A stretch of DNA of 64,000 nucleotides, from assembly GCF_012913485.1 (NCBI RefSeq), contig NZ_CP051774.1, forward strand, positions 186,001 to 250,000, read 5' to 3'. This DNA is from Luteolibacter luteus (GTDB lineage: Bacteria > Verrucomicrobiota > Verrucomicrobiia > Verrucomicrobiales > Akkermansiaceae). A program made the position numbers and the translations under genes. This document shows positions 17,866 through 27,582 of the stretch, one piece after another. The notes beneath the pieces were generated by a model that had not been told where the DNA came from, searched no databases, and saw only the letters and a list, made by a program, of their open reading frames with translations. Position 1 is the first letter of the stretch. Each line of letters starts with the position of its first letter.

Positions 17866-19746
17866 GTGGCTTTCCTTGCTCCATTCTTCCTCGCCGGACT
17901 CGCAGCCCTCGCGCTGCCGGTCCTGCTGCACCTACGGAAGAACCGGCCCAAGGAAACAGTGGTGTTCTCCTCGCTGATGTTCTTCGACGACCAGCCGCCG
18001 ATCACCAAGCGCCGCTCCCGCCTGCAGGACATCCTGCTGTTGATCCTGCGCTGCATCGCGCTTGCCCTCCTGGTGCTCGCTTTCGCCCGACCCTTCTTTC
18101 CCGCGAAGGAAGACACCCCTGCCCCGCCCGCGAGTGCGGCGACTCATTTCATCTTGATCGATACCAGCGCAAGCATGCGCGGCGAACCGTTGGAGAACTC
18201 CCTTCTGGCAGCGCGGGGGACGATCAAGGAGCTGCCCGATGGCGATGCGATCGCGATCGCGACCTTCTCCGATCGCCTCCACATTCTGTTAGACCCGGCA
18301 CGCGCGCGCAGCCTCGCCCCCGGTGAGAGGAAGGCGACCGCGCTGTCCCTGCTCGACGAAGCGAAGGCCGATTGGCAAGCGACCCATCTCGATGACGCCA
18401 TTCTTTCCGCCGTCGCGGCGGCTGGACCAGAGGCCCCGCTCCAGATCCATCTTTTCAGTGATCTCCAGAAAGGCGCGACACTCGATCGCCTGCGCGGTGA
18501 ATCATGGCCGGATGCCCTCCGCATCGTTCTCCATCCCCAGGCACCGCAGGATGGCTGGACGAATGCCGGCGTGCAAATGCTGCCTGCGGAAAAGCAGATC
18601 CGCCGCGTCCGCGTGACCAATGCCGCGGGATCGGCGAAGTCCTCCTTCACCCTGGAGTGGAGCGGCAACCCGGCGAAAACGACAATCACCGTAGCTCCCG
18701 GCGAAAGCGCGATCTTCGAGGCACCGGAAGGCGTTCCGAACGAGGGCAAGGTGATTCTTGCCGGCGACGACCATGCCTTCGACAATGAGGCGGCATGGAC
18801 CACCTCGGCGCTACCGGTGGTGAAGATCTGGCATCCCGATCCGAGCGAGATCACCGATACCACGGAGAGCAGCTATTTCCTCCACCGCGCGATGCAACCG
18901 ACCGCGGACTACTCCGTGGAGGTAGTGAACACACCGCCTGCGGAAGCTCCGGCGCTCACGATCACCGATGGGAAAGCGGCAGACATCGTCGCCCTGCGCA
19001 AGGTGATCGAGGAAGGCGGCACGGCCTTGCTCGCCCTGCGCGATGTCGCCTCGGCAAAGATCATTGAAGAGCTCTTCGACGTGAAGGATGCGCAGGCGAC
19101 GGAAGCCATGGTGCAGGATCACGCGCGCTTCGGGGAGATCGATCTCAAGTCACCCGTCTTCGCGCCCTTCGCGGATCCGCGCTACTCGGACTTCAGCGGC
19201 ATCCGCATCTGGAAATACCGGGTGCTGCCCGCAGCCCTCACCGCACCGGGCACGGTGCTCGCCCGCTATGACAGCGGTGATCCGGCATGGATCAGCTATC
19301 CGCTTGGCAAGGGCACGCTCCATGTTTTCACGACCACTTGGCGTCCCGCGGACAGCCAGCTCGCGCTGACCACCAAGTTCGCACCGCTGCTTCACTCGTT
19401 GATCGCGAATGCCGGCCAAGGCCGCGGCGTCTATTTCGTGGGACACAATGGCATCGACACTCCCGGTATCCACGCCGAGGGCGAGCGCCGCATCGCGATC
19501 CAACTTGATCCCTCCGAGTCCGAACTCACGCCCTTGCCCGAGGCCGATCTCCGCGCGCTCGGATTGCCCCTCGATGAACCGGTGATCGCGAAGACCAGCG
19601 CGATGACCGCCACGCTTTCCAGTGCCGAGCAAGAGAGCCGCCAACGCATTGGCTGGTGGCTGCTTGTCGGAGCCGCGCTATTCTATCTCGCCGAAACCGC
19701 GTGGGCCGCCTTGGCAAGCCGCCGCGCCAACCCCGCAACGTCATGA
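17866..19746 (+). CDS. BatA-like membrane protein with VWA domain
   Basis: A predicted 626-residue membrane protein starting with GTG. Two N-terminal membrane segments (about 3-22 and 54-75) flank the conserved basic loop LRKNRPKETVVFSSLMFF, typical of the BatA/N-terminal membrane domain family. A VWA domain follows with a metal site DTSAS (99-103). A long extracytoplasmic region leads to a final membrane helix (IGWWLLVGAALFYLAETAW). In Bat-like systems, such proteins are substrates or partners of MoxR and help maintain the envelope. The stop overlaps the next gene's ATG (ATGA at 19743). Confidence 0.9.
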   Translation: MAFLAPFFLAGLAALALPVLLHLRKNRPKETVVFSSLMFFDDQPPITKRRSRLQDILLLILRCIALALLVLAFARPFFPAKEDTPAPPASAATHFILIDTSASMRGEPLENSLLAARGTIKELPDGDAIAIATFSDRLHILLDPARARSLAPGERKATALSLLDEAKADWQATHLDDAILSAVAAAGPEAPLQIHLFSDLQKGATLDRLRGESWPDALRIVLHPQAPQDGWTNAGVQMLPAEKQIRRVRVTNAAGSAKSSFTLEWSGNPAKTTITVAPGESAIFEAPEGVPNEGKVILAGDDHAFDNEAAWTTSALPVVKIWHPDPSEITDTTESSYFLHRAMQPTADYSVEVVNTPPAEAPALTITDGKAADIVALRKVIEEGGTALLALRDVASAKIIEELFDVKDAQATEAMVQDHARFGEIDLKSPVFAPFADPRYSDFSGIRIWKYRVLPAALTAPGTVLARYDSGDPAWISYPLGKGTLHVFTTTWRPADSQLALTTKFAPLLHSLIANAGQGRGVYFVGHNGIDTPGIHAEGERRIAIQLDPSESELTPLPEADLRALGLPLDEPVIAKTSAMTATLSSAEQESRQRIGWWLLVGAALFYLAETAWAALASRRANPATS

Positions 19747-22700
19747 TCCGTCGATTGCACGCCATCCTTTCCGAGCTCGCGCAGCGGCGGCAGAAACAGC
19801 GCCTCCACGCCGGGCTCGCCGTGACCTGGTGGCTGGGCTTGCTGGCCGGCATCTTAATGTGGCGCTCCAGCGTGTCCATCGGAACATGGGTCGCGTGGTT
19901 GCTGCCACTGCTGATCATCGCTTCCGCGGGCGTCTGGTGGTGGAGCCGCAGTGGCGTGGGGAATCCACGGGTGATCGCGAAGATCGTGGAAACGAAATAC
20001 CCGGAGCTGCGGACGGCCTTGCTCGCCGCACTCGACCAGCATCCGGAGGGCGGCACCTTCAATTACCTCCAGCTTCGCCTGCTCGTCGAATCCGTACAGA
20101 CGGCCGAGCGCGACGAATGGCTGGAGCTGGTGCCGCAACCACGACTGAGCAAGCTTCGCACGCTGAACCTCACCGGCGTCGCGATCCTTGCCCTGGCACT
20201 CATCCTGGCACTGAGGCCCGCCATCAGCCATGTCGCAAGCACGCCCGCTGGGGAGGAAGAGGAGATCGTCACCGCGACACCACTCGATATCTCCGTCCAG
20301 CCGGGTGATATCGAAGTCGAGCGCAATAGCCCGCTGACCGTGCAAGCGCGCTTCGGCACGAAGGTCCCCGCGGAGGCATCGCTCGAAACAAGGGACGAGA
20401 ACGGGCAGGTTCGCTCGGTGCCGATGACGCGGCCATTTACCGAGCCCGTCTTCCAGGCCCGCCTCACCGCGATCGTTGGGCCCATGGAGTATCGCATCGT
20501 CACCACGGATGGCAGCAGCCGGAGTTTCAAGGTGAGCGTCTTCGACTTGCCTGCGCTCGTGAGTTCTCAGGCGGTGCTGACTTTCCCCGAGCATCTCGCG
20601 AAGCCCGCGGAAACGGTCAAGGACCCGCGCTCCATCCAAGTACCCGAGCGCACCAGCATCGCGCTTTCCTTCACCGCGAATCTACCCAGGCTCTCCGCCA
20701 CGCTGGCTGCGAAAGACAAGGAACCGCTCAAGCTCGCGGCGGATCCAGCCAATCCCTCGCGCTACCTCGTGGAGATCGCGCCGAAGGATAGCATCCGCTA
20801 TGAACTCGTCCTCACCGACAGCTCCGGACGCCGCAATGCACGCAAGGACCTGCTCGACATCAAGGTGCTTCCCAACAAGGCACCGGTCGTGAAGGTGGTG
20901 CTGCCCCGCAGGAACGACAAGGCCACGCCGATCCAGGAGGTACGGCTCGAAGCGAAGATCGCCGATGACACCGGCTTGCTGGCGCAGGGCCTTCGCTACA
21001 CGATCGATGGTGAGAACTGGCAGGAGCTCGAAACACCGGTCGCCACCGGCGAGAAGCTGCCGCCGCTTTCCCAACTCATCGACCTCGAAGCCGCGGGCGC
21101 GAAGCCGAAGGATATCCTGATGTGGAATGCATGGGCCGAGGATCTGGGTCCCGATGGCAAGAAGCGCCGGGTCAATGGCGACATCCACATCGTCCGCGTT
21201 CGTGATTTCGATGAGATCTACCGCCAGCAGGCCGCACCACCCGGCGGCGAGCAGCCACCGCAAGCGGGTGAAGGCGAGCAAGCCGGCGGTGCCGCGGATC
21301 TCATCAAGACCCAGACCCAGATCCTCAATGCCACCTGGGCGATCCGCCGCGATCATGCGGAGATCCGCGATACGCAGCCGGAAAAAGACGAGCTGGAAAC
21401 CCTGCGTCGTTCCCAAGAGATCGCGATCGAAACCGCGACTGCCTTGGAAGCGGAGCAGAGTAATCCCTCGGTCCGCCAGCACGTGACCGATGCGCGGCTC
21501 GCGATGAAGGAGGCCTTGGCCGATCTTGCTTCCGCGGAGGAAAAGATTTCCGCCGAGCCCTTGGAGGAAGCCATCAGCCACGAGCAGGTGGCACTTCGCC
21601 ATCTCTATCAGCTCATGAGCTCGGAGACCATGGTCATGACCGGCCAGAATGCCGGGCAATCTTCATCATCCTCCGAGGAGATGCCGCGCGATGAACTGGA
21701 GCTGGAGCAGAAAGAAACCCCTTATCAAGCCGAGCGCCAACCACGCCCCGAGGCACCCGCCGGTGAAGCGGCGCAAGCGATGGATACGCTCCGCAAGCTG
21801 GAGGAGCTCGCCAAGCGCCAGCGCGATCTCAACGAGGAGATCCAGGCTCTTCAAAACGCGCTCGCCGAAGCGGACACGCCCGAGGAGCGTGCCGAGGTCG
21901 AGCGTCAGCTCAAGCAACTCCGCGAGCAGCAGCGCGAGCTTCTCGCCGATGTGGACCAGCTTCGCGAGCAGACCAGCGATCCTTCGCGCGAGGCCTCGCA
22001 ACAACCGCGGAGCGAGGCACTCGATGAAGCACGCGAGCGCGCGCAGCAGGCGAACCAGCAGCTTTCCGAGAACAAGCTGGGCGAAGCCCTCGCTGCCGGC
22101 CGTCGCGCGCAGGAAACCTTGGAAGAAGTCCACGACGACTTCCGCGAGAACAGCGCGGCTCAACTCGCGGAGCAGCTTCGCGACCTGCGTCAGGATGCCC
22201 GGGCCCTCGAAGAACGGCAGCAGCAGCTCGCTGAATCCGCCGGGGCGCAGGAAACTCCACGAGCTCCCCGCCTGCGCGAGTCGAACGCCTCCACTCCTGA
22301 GATCGCGCAGCAGCGCGAAGGCCTGAAGCAGCTCATGGATAACGTGCGCGAGACCGCCCAATCCGCGGAACGCGCAGAGCCTCTCGTTTCGAAGGATCTC
22401 TCCGAAGCACTCCGCGGTGCCGAGCAAAACCAGATCGCCCGCTCGCTCGAACAAATGGAGCAATCCGGTGCTGACAGTCCCGCCGCGGGACGGGCCGCCG
22501 AGGGGATCTCCAATCTCACACGCGAGATCGAAGGCGCGGCCGAGCGCGTGCTCGGCGACGAAGCCCAAGCCCTCCGCTACGCTCGTGATCAACTCCAGCA
22601 ACTCTCCGAACAAGCGGGCGGTGGGCAAGCGGGCAATGAACCTCAACAAGGCAACCAGCCGGGACAACAACCTGGTGAAGGCCAGCCCGGCGAGCAAGCG

Positions 22701-23339
22701 GGCAATCAACCGGGACAAGGCAACCAGCCGGAACAACAACCCGGCGAACGCCAGCCCGGCGAACAAGCGGGCAATCAACCCGGACAAGGCAACCAGCCGG
22801 GACAACAACCCGGCGAAGGTCAGCCGGGCGAGCAAGCAGGCAATCAACCCGGACAAGGAAGACAGCCCGGGCAACAACCCGGCGAAGGTCAGCCCGGTGA
22901 GCAAGCAGGCAATCAACCGGGCCAAGGCAACCAACCCCGCCAAGCCAATCGCCCCAATCGTGGCGGAACATCCGGCGGTGGCAATGGCCGCGGTGGCTCG
23001 CGCAACTCCCCGATCACTGGTGATGATTTCCAAGAGTGGAATGAACGCCTCGCCGATCTCGAAGCCCTCGTCGAAGACCCCGAGGCCCAAGCCGCCGTCG
23101 CGCGCGCCCGCCAGGCCAGTCGCGAGATGAGGCGCGATTTCACCCGCCACTCCGTCAAGCCCGGCCAAGACAAGCTCGACAAGGAAGTCGTGCGTCCCCT
23201 CGCCGAGGCCGCCCGCAAGATCGATGCCCGTTTGCGCGAGCTCGATCGCAAGGACCCGCTTGCTCCCGTCGGACGCGATCCCGTGCCGGAACGCTACGAC
23301 GATCTCGTCCGCCGTTACTTTGAGGAATTGGGGAAATGA
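19743..23339 (+). CDS. DUF4175-like membrane protein with long coiled coil and QPG repeats
   Basis: A predicted 1198-residue protein. The start at 19743 is chosen because it overlaps the previous stop as ATGA and gives a sensible N terminus (MIRRLHAILSELAQRRQKQR). Membrane helices lie at about 24-40, 48-66 and 141-158. Beta-type domains follow to about residue 520. Residues about 530-960 are highly charged and Glu/Gln/Arg-rich, a long coiled coil. A Gln-Pro-Gly repeat tract follows (about 972-1063), then a basic helical C terminus. It resembles DUF4175-type proteins that occur with MoxR and VWA genes. No catalytic motif. Its stop overlaps the next ATG. Confidence 0.85.
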   Translation: MIRRLHAILSELAQRRQKQRLHAGLAVTWWLGLLAGILMWRSSVSIGTWVAWLLPLLIIASAGVWWWSRSGVGNPRVIAKIVETKYPELRTALLAALDQHPEGGTFNYLQLRLLVESVQTAERDEWLELVPQPRLSKLRTLNLTGVAILALALILALRPAISHVASTPAGEEEEIVTATPLDISVQPGDIEVERNSPLTVQARFGTKVPAEASLETRDENGQVRSVPMTRPFTEPVFQARLTAIVGPMEYRIVTTDGSSRSFKVSVFDLPALVSSQAVLTFPEHLAKPAETVKDPRSIQVPERTSIALSFTANLPRLSATLAAKDKEPLKLAADPANPSRYLVEIAPKDSIRYELVLTDSSGRRNARKDLLDIKVLPNKAPVVKVVLPRRNDKATPIQEVRLEAKIADDTGLLAQGLRYTIDGENWQELETPVATGEKLPPLSQLIDLEAAGAKPKDILMWNAWAEDLGPDGKKRRVNGDIHIVRVRDFDEIYRQQAAPPGGEQPPQAGEGEQAGGAADLIKTQTQILNATWAIRRDHAEIRDTQPEKDELETLRRSQEIAIETATALEAEQSNPSVRQHVTDARLAMKEALADLASAEEKISAEPLEEAISHEQVALRHLYQLMSSETMVMTGQNAGQSSSSSEEMPRDELELEQKETPYQAERQPRPEAPAGEAAQAMDTLRKLEELAKRQRDLNEEIQALQNALAEADTPEERAEVERQLKQLREQQRELLADVDQLREQTSDPSREASQQPRSEALDEARERAQQANQQLSENKLGEALAAGRRAQETLEEVHDDFRENSAAQLAEQLRDLRQDARALEERQQQLAESAGAQETPRAPRLRESNASTPEIAQQREGLKQLMDNVRETAQSAERAEPLVSKDLSEALRGAEQNQIARSLEQMEQSGADSPAAGRAAEGISNLTREIEGAAERVLGDEAQALRYARDQLQQLSEQAGGGQAGNEPQQGNQPGQQPGEGQPGEQAGNQPGQGNQPEQQPGERQPGEQAGNQPGQGNQPGQQPGEGQPGEQAGNQPGQGRQPGQQPGEGQPGEQAGNQPGQGNQPRQANRPNRGGTSGGGNGRGGSRNSPITGDDFQEWNERLADLEALVEDPEAQAAVARARQASREMRRDFTRHSVKPGQDKLDKEVVRPLAEAARKIDARLRELDRKDPLAPVGRDPVPERYDDLVRRYFEELGK
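22656..22931 (+). repeat. Four tandem 69-bp in-frame repeats encoding a Gln/Pro/Gly-rich tract
   Basis: The repeat lies within the DUF4175-like gene and consists of four 23-codon units without interruption. Each unit reads roughly QPGQQPGEGQPGEQAGNQPG followed by QGN. Units differ at only a few positions (QPE for QPG, ERQ for EGQ, QGR for QGN). The tract is likely disordered and could act as a flexible spacer. The near identity at DNA level makes copy-number change by slippage or unequal recombination likely. Confidence 0.9.
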
Positions 23340-25654
23340 CGAGCATCCCCAGCATCGCCAATCTCAGGATCGTCTGGACCGAAAGCGGCTGGGCCGTGCC
23401 CGGCATTATCGTGCTCGCGATCATCGCCGTCGCCCTTTTCTTCAGCTACCGCGGCAAGCCTTGGATCCCGCTGCGCATCCGCTTCCTCGCAGGCGGGCTG
23501 AAGTGGCTCGGCTTCGCGCTTCTGCTCTTCTTCCTGCTGCGACCGGAAATCGTCCGCACCCACAATCGCCCCGGCACCAATCACTGGGCACTCTTGTTAG
23601 ACAATAGCCGCAGCATGACCCTGCAGGATCAGGATGATGGCAAGTCGCGCGCCGACCGACTGAATGCATTGCTCGAACCCGCGCCGGAAGGCTGGCAGGA
23701 AAAACTCGGCAAGGACTTCATCCTCGACCGCTTCTCCTTCGACCAGCGCCTCCATCATCGCGCCCCGCTCGACTTCACCGGGAATGCCTCCGCGCTTGCC
23801 CGTGCTCTCGGCGAAACGCGGGATCGCTATCAAGGCCGCCCGCTCGCCGGCATCCTCGTCGTGACGGATGGCAGCCCCACGGACGCCGCCGCTCTTGCCA
23901 GCATGAAGGAAGGCTTGCCACCGGTCTTCCCGCTCGTGATCGCACCGGAGAAGCCGCTCCAGGATCTCTCCGTCGCCAGCGCCACCGCGCGTGCCACCTT
24001 GTTCGAAGATGCCCCGCTCATTGTCGATGCCTCGGTCTCCGCGCTCGGACTCGCGGGAGAAACCGTCGTGGCCACGGTGAGCGAACGCGGCGGCAAGGTG
24101 CTCGAGGAGTTGCGCCACGAATTCACCGAGGATCAGGCCACGTGGAACCCGCGCTTCCAAGTGCGTCCCGAAGCCACCGGCACCACCTTCCTCGAAGTCG
24201 AGGTGAAGCCCGCCGGTCCTCTGCAAGAAGCCACCCTTGAAAACAACCGCCGGATGGTCGCCGCGAATCGCGATAGCGGCCCTTATCGCGTGCTCTACGT
24301 CGGCGGTCGTCCGAACTTCGAGCACAAGTTCCTCCAGCGCGCGCTCGACGAGGACCCGGACGTAAGTCTCACCAGCGTGATCCGCATCGCGCGCCGGGAG
24401 CCGAAGTTCCAGATGAAGAGCCGCGAGGGCGAGACCAGCAATCCCCTCTATCGCGGCTTTGAGGATCAGGAGAATGCGGAGCGCTTCGACGAAGCAGTCT
24501 TCATCCGCCTCAATACGAAGGACAGCGATGAACTCGACCGCGGCTTTCCGAAGACCTCCGCCGGGCTCTTCCCCTTCGACACGGTAATCCTCGATGACCT
24601 GGAGGCGGAATTCTTCACTCGCGATCAACAGCGCCTGCTCCAGCGCTACGTCTCGGAGCGCGGCGGCAGCGTGCTCATGCTCGGTGGCATGGAGTCGCTC
24701 GATGCCGGCGGCTACAAGGATACCGCGATCGGCGAGATGCTGCCCGTTTACCTCGATCCCGCGACGCCCTCCGATGGCCCATCCTCCGGAAAGTTCTCAC
24801 TGACCCGCGAGGGCATGTTAGAGCCATGGGCACGCCTGCGAAAGACCGAGGCAGAGGAAGAGCGGCGCCTGCACGGGATGCCGGAGTTCCAGAACATCCA
24901 CCGCCTCCCTTCGATCCGCCCGGGCGCGATGGAGATTGGCAAGTTCGAATCCGGCGCGACCAGCAGCCCCGCGCTCGTGGTGCGCCGCTACGGCCGCGGC
25001 CACACTGCCGTCATCGCTGCCACCGATCTCTGGCGCTGGGGCCTGCACGATGCGGACTCGCACGCCGACATGGACAAGACCTGGCGACAACTCACCCGCT
25101 GGCTGCTCTCTGATGTCCCGCGCCCCCTCGCCGTGAAGGCGGAGTCCGCCACGAATGGCCAACGGATCACCACCCGTCTGTTAGGCGAGGATTTCCTCCC
25201 CGCCGAGTCCGGTGGCATCGCCTTGCGCGTCCGCCGTCCGGATGAAACATGGACCAGCCTCTCGCCGCGCCCGAATGCGGAGACGCCCGGCATCCTGGAG
25301 TCCCTCCACAACGACACCTCTCCCGGCCCCTATCTCGCCGAGGCCACTAGCCGTGCGATCGGCACCCGGCCCGCACAGACCGCCAGCACCGGTTGGGTCG
25401 TGAATTCCCTGCAGGACGAATACCTCGCCCTCAAGCCCGACATGGATGCCATGACGCGCCTCGCCACGGCCACCGGCGGCCGCGTCCTCACGCGCGATGG
25501 CCTGGATGAATTCGTGAAATCGCTCGATGAACTCCCGGTGCCGATCACCGAGACCCGCTCCGAACCGCTGTGGCACTCGCCTTGGTGGCTCGCCGCCGCA
25601 CTAAGCTGCTTCATCGGTGAGTGGGCCCTTCGCCGCTGGAAGAAACTCGCATGA
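23336..25654 (+). CDS. Membrane protein with VWA and glutamine-amidotransferase-like domains
   Basis: A predicted 772-residue protein. Two N-terminal membrane helices (about 18-37 and 50-69) precede a VWA-type segment whose metal site is DNSRSM, near residue 90. A later region beginning VLYVGGRPNFEHKFLQRAL (about residue 320) matches the GATase1-like domain found in these operons; I see no catalytic Cys-His pair. A final membrane helix (WWLAAALSCFIGEWAL) is close to the C terminus, followed by a basic end. Start and stop both overlap neighbours by ATGA, which strongly suggests coupled translation and a complex with the BatA-like and DUF4175-like proteins. Confidence 0.88.
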   Translation: MTSIPSIANLRIVWTESGWAVPGIIVLAIIAVALFFSYRGKPWIPLRIRFLAGGLKWLGFALLLFFLLRPEIVRTHNRPGTNHWALLLDNSRSMTLQDQDDGKSRADRLNALLEPAPEGWQEKLGKDFILDRFSFDQRLHHRAPLDFTGNASALARALGETRDRYQGRPLAGILVVTDGSPTDAAALASMKEGLPPVFPLVIAPEKPLQDLSVASATARATLFEDAPLIVDASVSALGLAGETVVATVSERGGKVLEELRHEFTEDQATWNPRFQVRPEATGTTFLEVEVKPAGPLQEATLENNRRMVAANRDSGPYRVLYVGGRPNFEHKFLQRALDEDPDVSLTSVIRIARREPKFQMKSREGETSNPLYRGFEDQENAERFDEAVFIRLNTKDSDELDRGFPKTSAGLFPFDTVILDDLEAEFFTRDQQRLLQRYVSERGGSVLMLGGMESLDAGGYKDTAIGEMLPVYLDPATPSDGPSSGKFSLTREGMLEPWARLRKTEAEEERRLHGMPEFQNIHRLPSIRPGAMEIGKFESGATSSPALVVRRYGRGHTAVIAATDLWRWGLHDADSHADMDKTWRQLTRWLLSDVPRPLAVKAESATNGQRITTRLLGEDFLPAESGGIALRVRRPDETWTSLSPRPNAETPGILESLHNDTSPGPYLAEATSRAIGTRPAQTASTGWVVNSLQDEYLALKPDMDAMTRLATATGGRVLTRDGLDEFVKSLDELPVPITETRSEPLWHSPWWLAAALSCFIGEWALRRWKKLA

Positions 25655-26571
25655 AACCCCTGCTCATCGTCCTCCTGATCGCCGTAGCACCGCTCCTGCG
25701 TGCCGAGGAGAAACGCGCCCTGCTTCTCGTGGTGGGCGAGCCCGGAAATGCGCTCTATCAGGATGAGTTCCGCCGTCAGGCAAAGGCGTGGCAAGACCTC
25801 GGCGCGAAGGCGAAGATGGATGCGAACACCGTCGGCCTCGGTGACGCTCCGGATGACGACGACAAGCCTGCTCTCACGAAAGCCCTCGCCGCGCTTCCAA
25901 AGACCGGCGGCGACCTCTGGCTCGTATGGATCGGCCACGGCACCTTCGACGGCCGCTCCGCGAAGTTCAACCTGCGCGGTCCGGACATCGAGGCCACCGA
26001 GATCGCGGAACAACTCAAGCCCTTCCAGCGGCGCCTCATCATCCTCAATCTCTTCTCCGCCAGCGGCCCCTTCGTCGAACCGCTCGCGGGCAAGGACCGC
26101 GTCATCGTCAGTGCAAGCCGCGGCGGAGAGCGGAACTATTCGCGGCTTGGCGAAAAACTCGCCGACTCCCTTGCCTCCGCCGATGCCGATCTGGATCTCG
26201 ATGGGTCGCTCTCCTTGTTAGAAGCGGTCCTTCATGCCTCCGCCGCGACCAAGGCCTTTTACGACGACGCGCAGCGGGTCGTCCCCGAGCACGCTGTCAT
26301 CGACGACAACGGCGATGGCCGCGCCACCGGTACCGACAAGTTCAAGGGCCTGCGTGCGGAGGGAGCTTCGCCCGATGGAGCCTTGGCCCGCGAGATCCAG
26401 TTCCTTGGCGACACCATCGATCCCCTTTCCGCCGAAGCCCGTGAAGAGCGCACCAAGCTCGAAGCCGAGATCGAAGCCCTCCGCCAGCGCAAGAAGCAGC
26501 TCGCCGAAGACGACTACTATGCCGAGCTCGAGACCCTCATGAGGCGCATGGCAAAGCTCTACGGCAAGTAG
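25651..26571 (+). CDS. Exported caspase-fold protein, apparently without catalytic Cys
   Basis: A predicted 306-residue protein with signal peptide MKPLLIVLLIAVAPLLRAEE. I choose ATG 25651, which overlaps the preceding stop. The core resembles C13/caspase-like peptidases: strand LWLVWIGHG supplies the usual His-Gly (His96), and the next core strand RLIILNLFSASGPF aligns with the usual D-x-C-x-S-G, but position 136 is Ser and no Cys is present. A following VIVSASRGGERNYSRLG and DLDLDGSLSLLEAVL, DDNGDGRATG resemble the family's conserved tail. The C terminus is a short Glu/Lys-rich coiled coil. It ends the operon and is probably a non-catalytic scaffold (inference). Confidence 0.75.
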   Translation: MKPLLIVLLIAVAPLLRAEEKRALLLVVGEPGNALYQDEFRRQAKAWQDLGAKAKMDANTVGLGDAPDDDDKPALTKALAALPKTGGDLWLVWIGHGTFDGRSAKFNLRGPDIEATEIAEQLKPFQRRLIILNLFSASGPFVEPLAGKDRVIVSASRGGERNYSRLGEKLADSLASADADLDLDGSLSLLEAVLHASAATKAFYDDAQRVVPEHAVIDDNGDGRATGTDKFKGLRAEGASPDGALAREIQFLGDTIDPLSAEAREERTKLEAEIEALRQRKKQLAEDDYYAELETLMRRMAKLYGK

Positions 26572-26736
26572 CCAAGGCGACAAGAACTACCGGAGCGACC
26601 GCTGCGAATCCATACAATGTATTCAACGCTCTGGTGAAATTGAATGAAATGACTTTTAAGTCGCGATAGAACCGACTGCGCATTTGGCAGGCTCCGATTT
26701 TACGCTGCCATCGGCGGCGACCAGCAAGGTCCTCGG

Positions 26737-27582
26737 ATGCCGAACTCAATCATCAAGCCCCACATTCAACAACTCGCGGGCAGCGGCAACAGTTTGAAAC
26801 ACCTTGTCATTGAGCGGTGCTTTGAAGCCGCCAATACGGAATATCCATCGGACTACAAACCTCCCTCGCGGCATCTCATCGTAGCCCCTGCTACCCGGCA
26901 GGCAGCCCTATCGTGGACCCGTGATGGAACCGGAGCCAGGGTTCGCAGCGATTTCGGGCCCGGGGATCTCATCCTCAATCCACGCGGCTGTTCCGCGCAC
27001 TGCCAGTGGGGCCAGGACACGCAGTTGATTCTGGTGGCTATCGATCCATCGAGCGTCCCGGAAATCTGCGGGGAGCTGGAGGTTCCCATCATTGAGGTCC
27101 CGAAGCTTTTCCACTTCAAGGACGGTGCAATTCACCGTACCACCCAGAGGCTCATCTCCTGCTTCGAGACGACCAGCCCTCCTCTGTTGGAGGCCCAGAC
27201 CTTGGAGCGCATGCTTATCCGGCAGGTCATCGACAAGTGCCGGAAAATCTATGAGAAGAAGCACCCTCTCTCAAAGGTGAAGCTGATCAAGGTCCACGAC
27301 TTCATCCATGATCGGTTGGCCGCCACTATCACCATTGACGATCTAGCCTCCGTGGCCGGATACAGCCCGTCCCGCTTCCTCGTGCTATTCCGGAATGCCA
27401 CCGGCTTTTCCCCTCACCAGTATGTCATGCAGCAACGCCTGGAACGGGCTCGCGAATTGATCCTGCGCACCGACCTCCCGATCAACGCGATCGCTGCGGA
27501 GTGCGGTTTCTCGGACCAAAGCCATCTCATCCGCCTCTTCAAGAGACACACGGGTTTCACTCCCAATCGATTCAGGAAATGA
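26737..27582 (+). CDS. AraC family transcriptional regulator
   Basis: A predicted 281-residue regulator. The N-terminal 165 residues are a cupin-like sensor (SDFGPGDLILNPRGCSAHCQW, QLILVAID). The C-terminal 100 residues form a typical AraC double helix-turn-helix: TIDDLASVAGYSPSRFLVLF, GFSPHQYVMQQRLERARELI and CGFSDQSHLIRLFKRHTGF. A single-gene transcript is likely. Its last 198 bases are overlapped on the other strand by the tail of a GNAT reading frame. Target unknown; the PEP-CTERM and GH76 genes nearby are candidates by location only. Confidence 0.93.
   Translation: MPNSIIKPHIQQLAGSGNSLKHLVIERCFEAANTEYPSDYKPPSRHLIVAPATRQAALSWTRDGTGARVRSDFGPGDLILNPRGCSAHCQWGQDTQLILVAIDPSSVPEICGELEVPIIEVPKLFHFKDGAIHRTTQRLISCFETTSPPLLEAQTLERMLIRQVIDKCRKIYEKKHPLSKVKLIKVHDFIHDRLAATITIDDLASVAGYSPSRFLVLFRNATGFSPHQYVMQQRLERARELILRTDLPINAIAAECGFSDQSHLIRLFKRHTGFTPNRFRK

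Noticed and set aside
21666-23168. A 500-codon Leu/Ala/Gly-rich minus-strand frame that looks like a membrane protein
   Set aside because: It is the antisense of the coiled-coil and Gln-Pro-Gly repeats; Gln/Pro/Gly codons read backwards give Leu/Ala/Gly.
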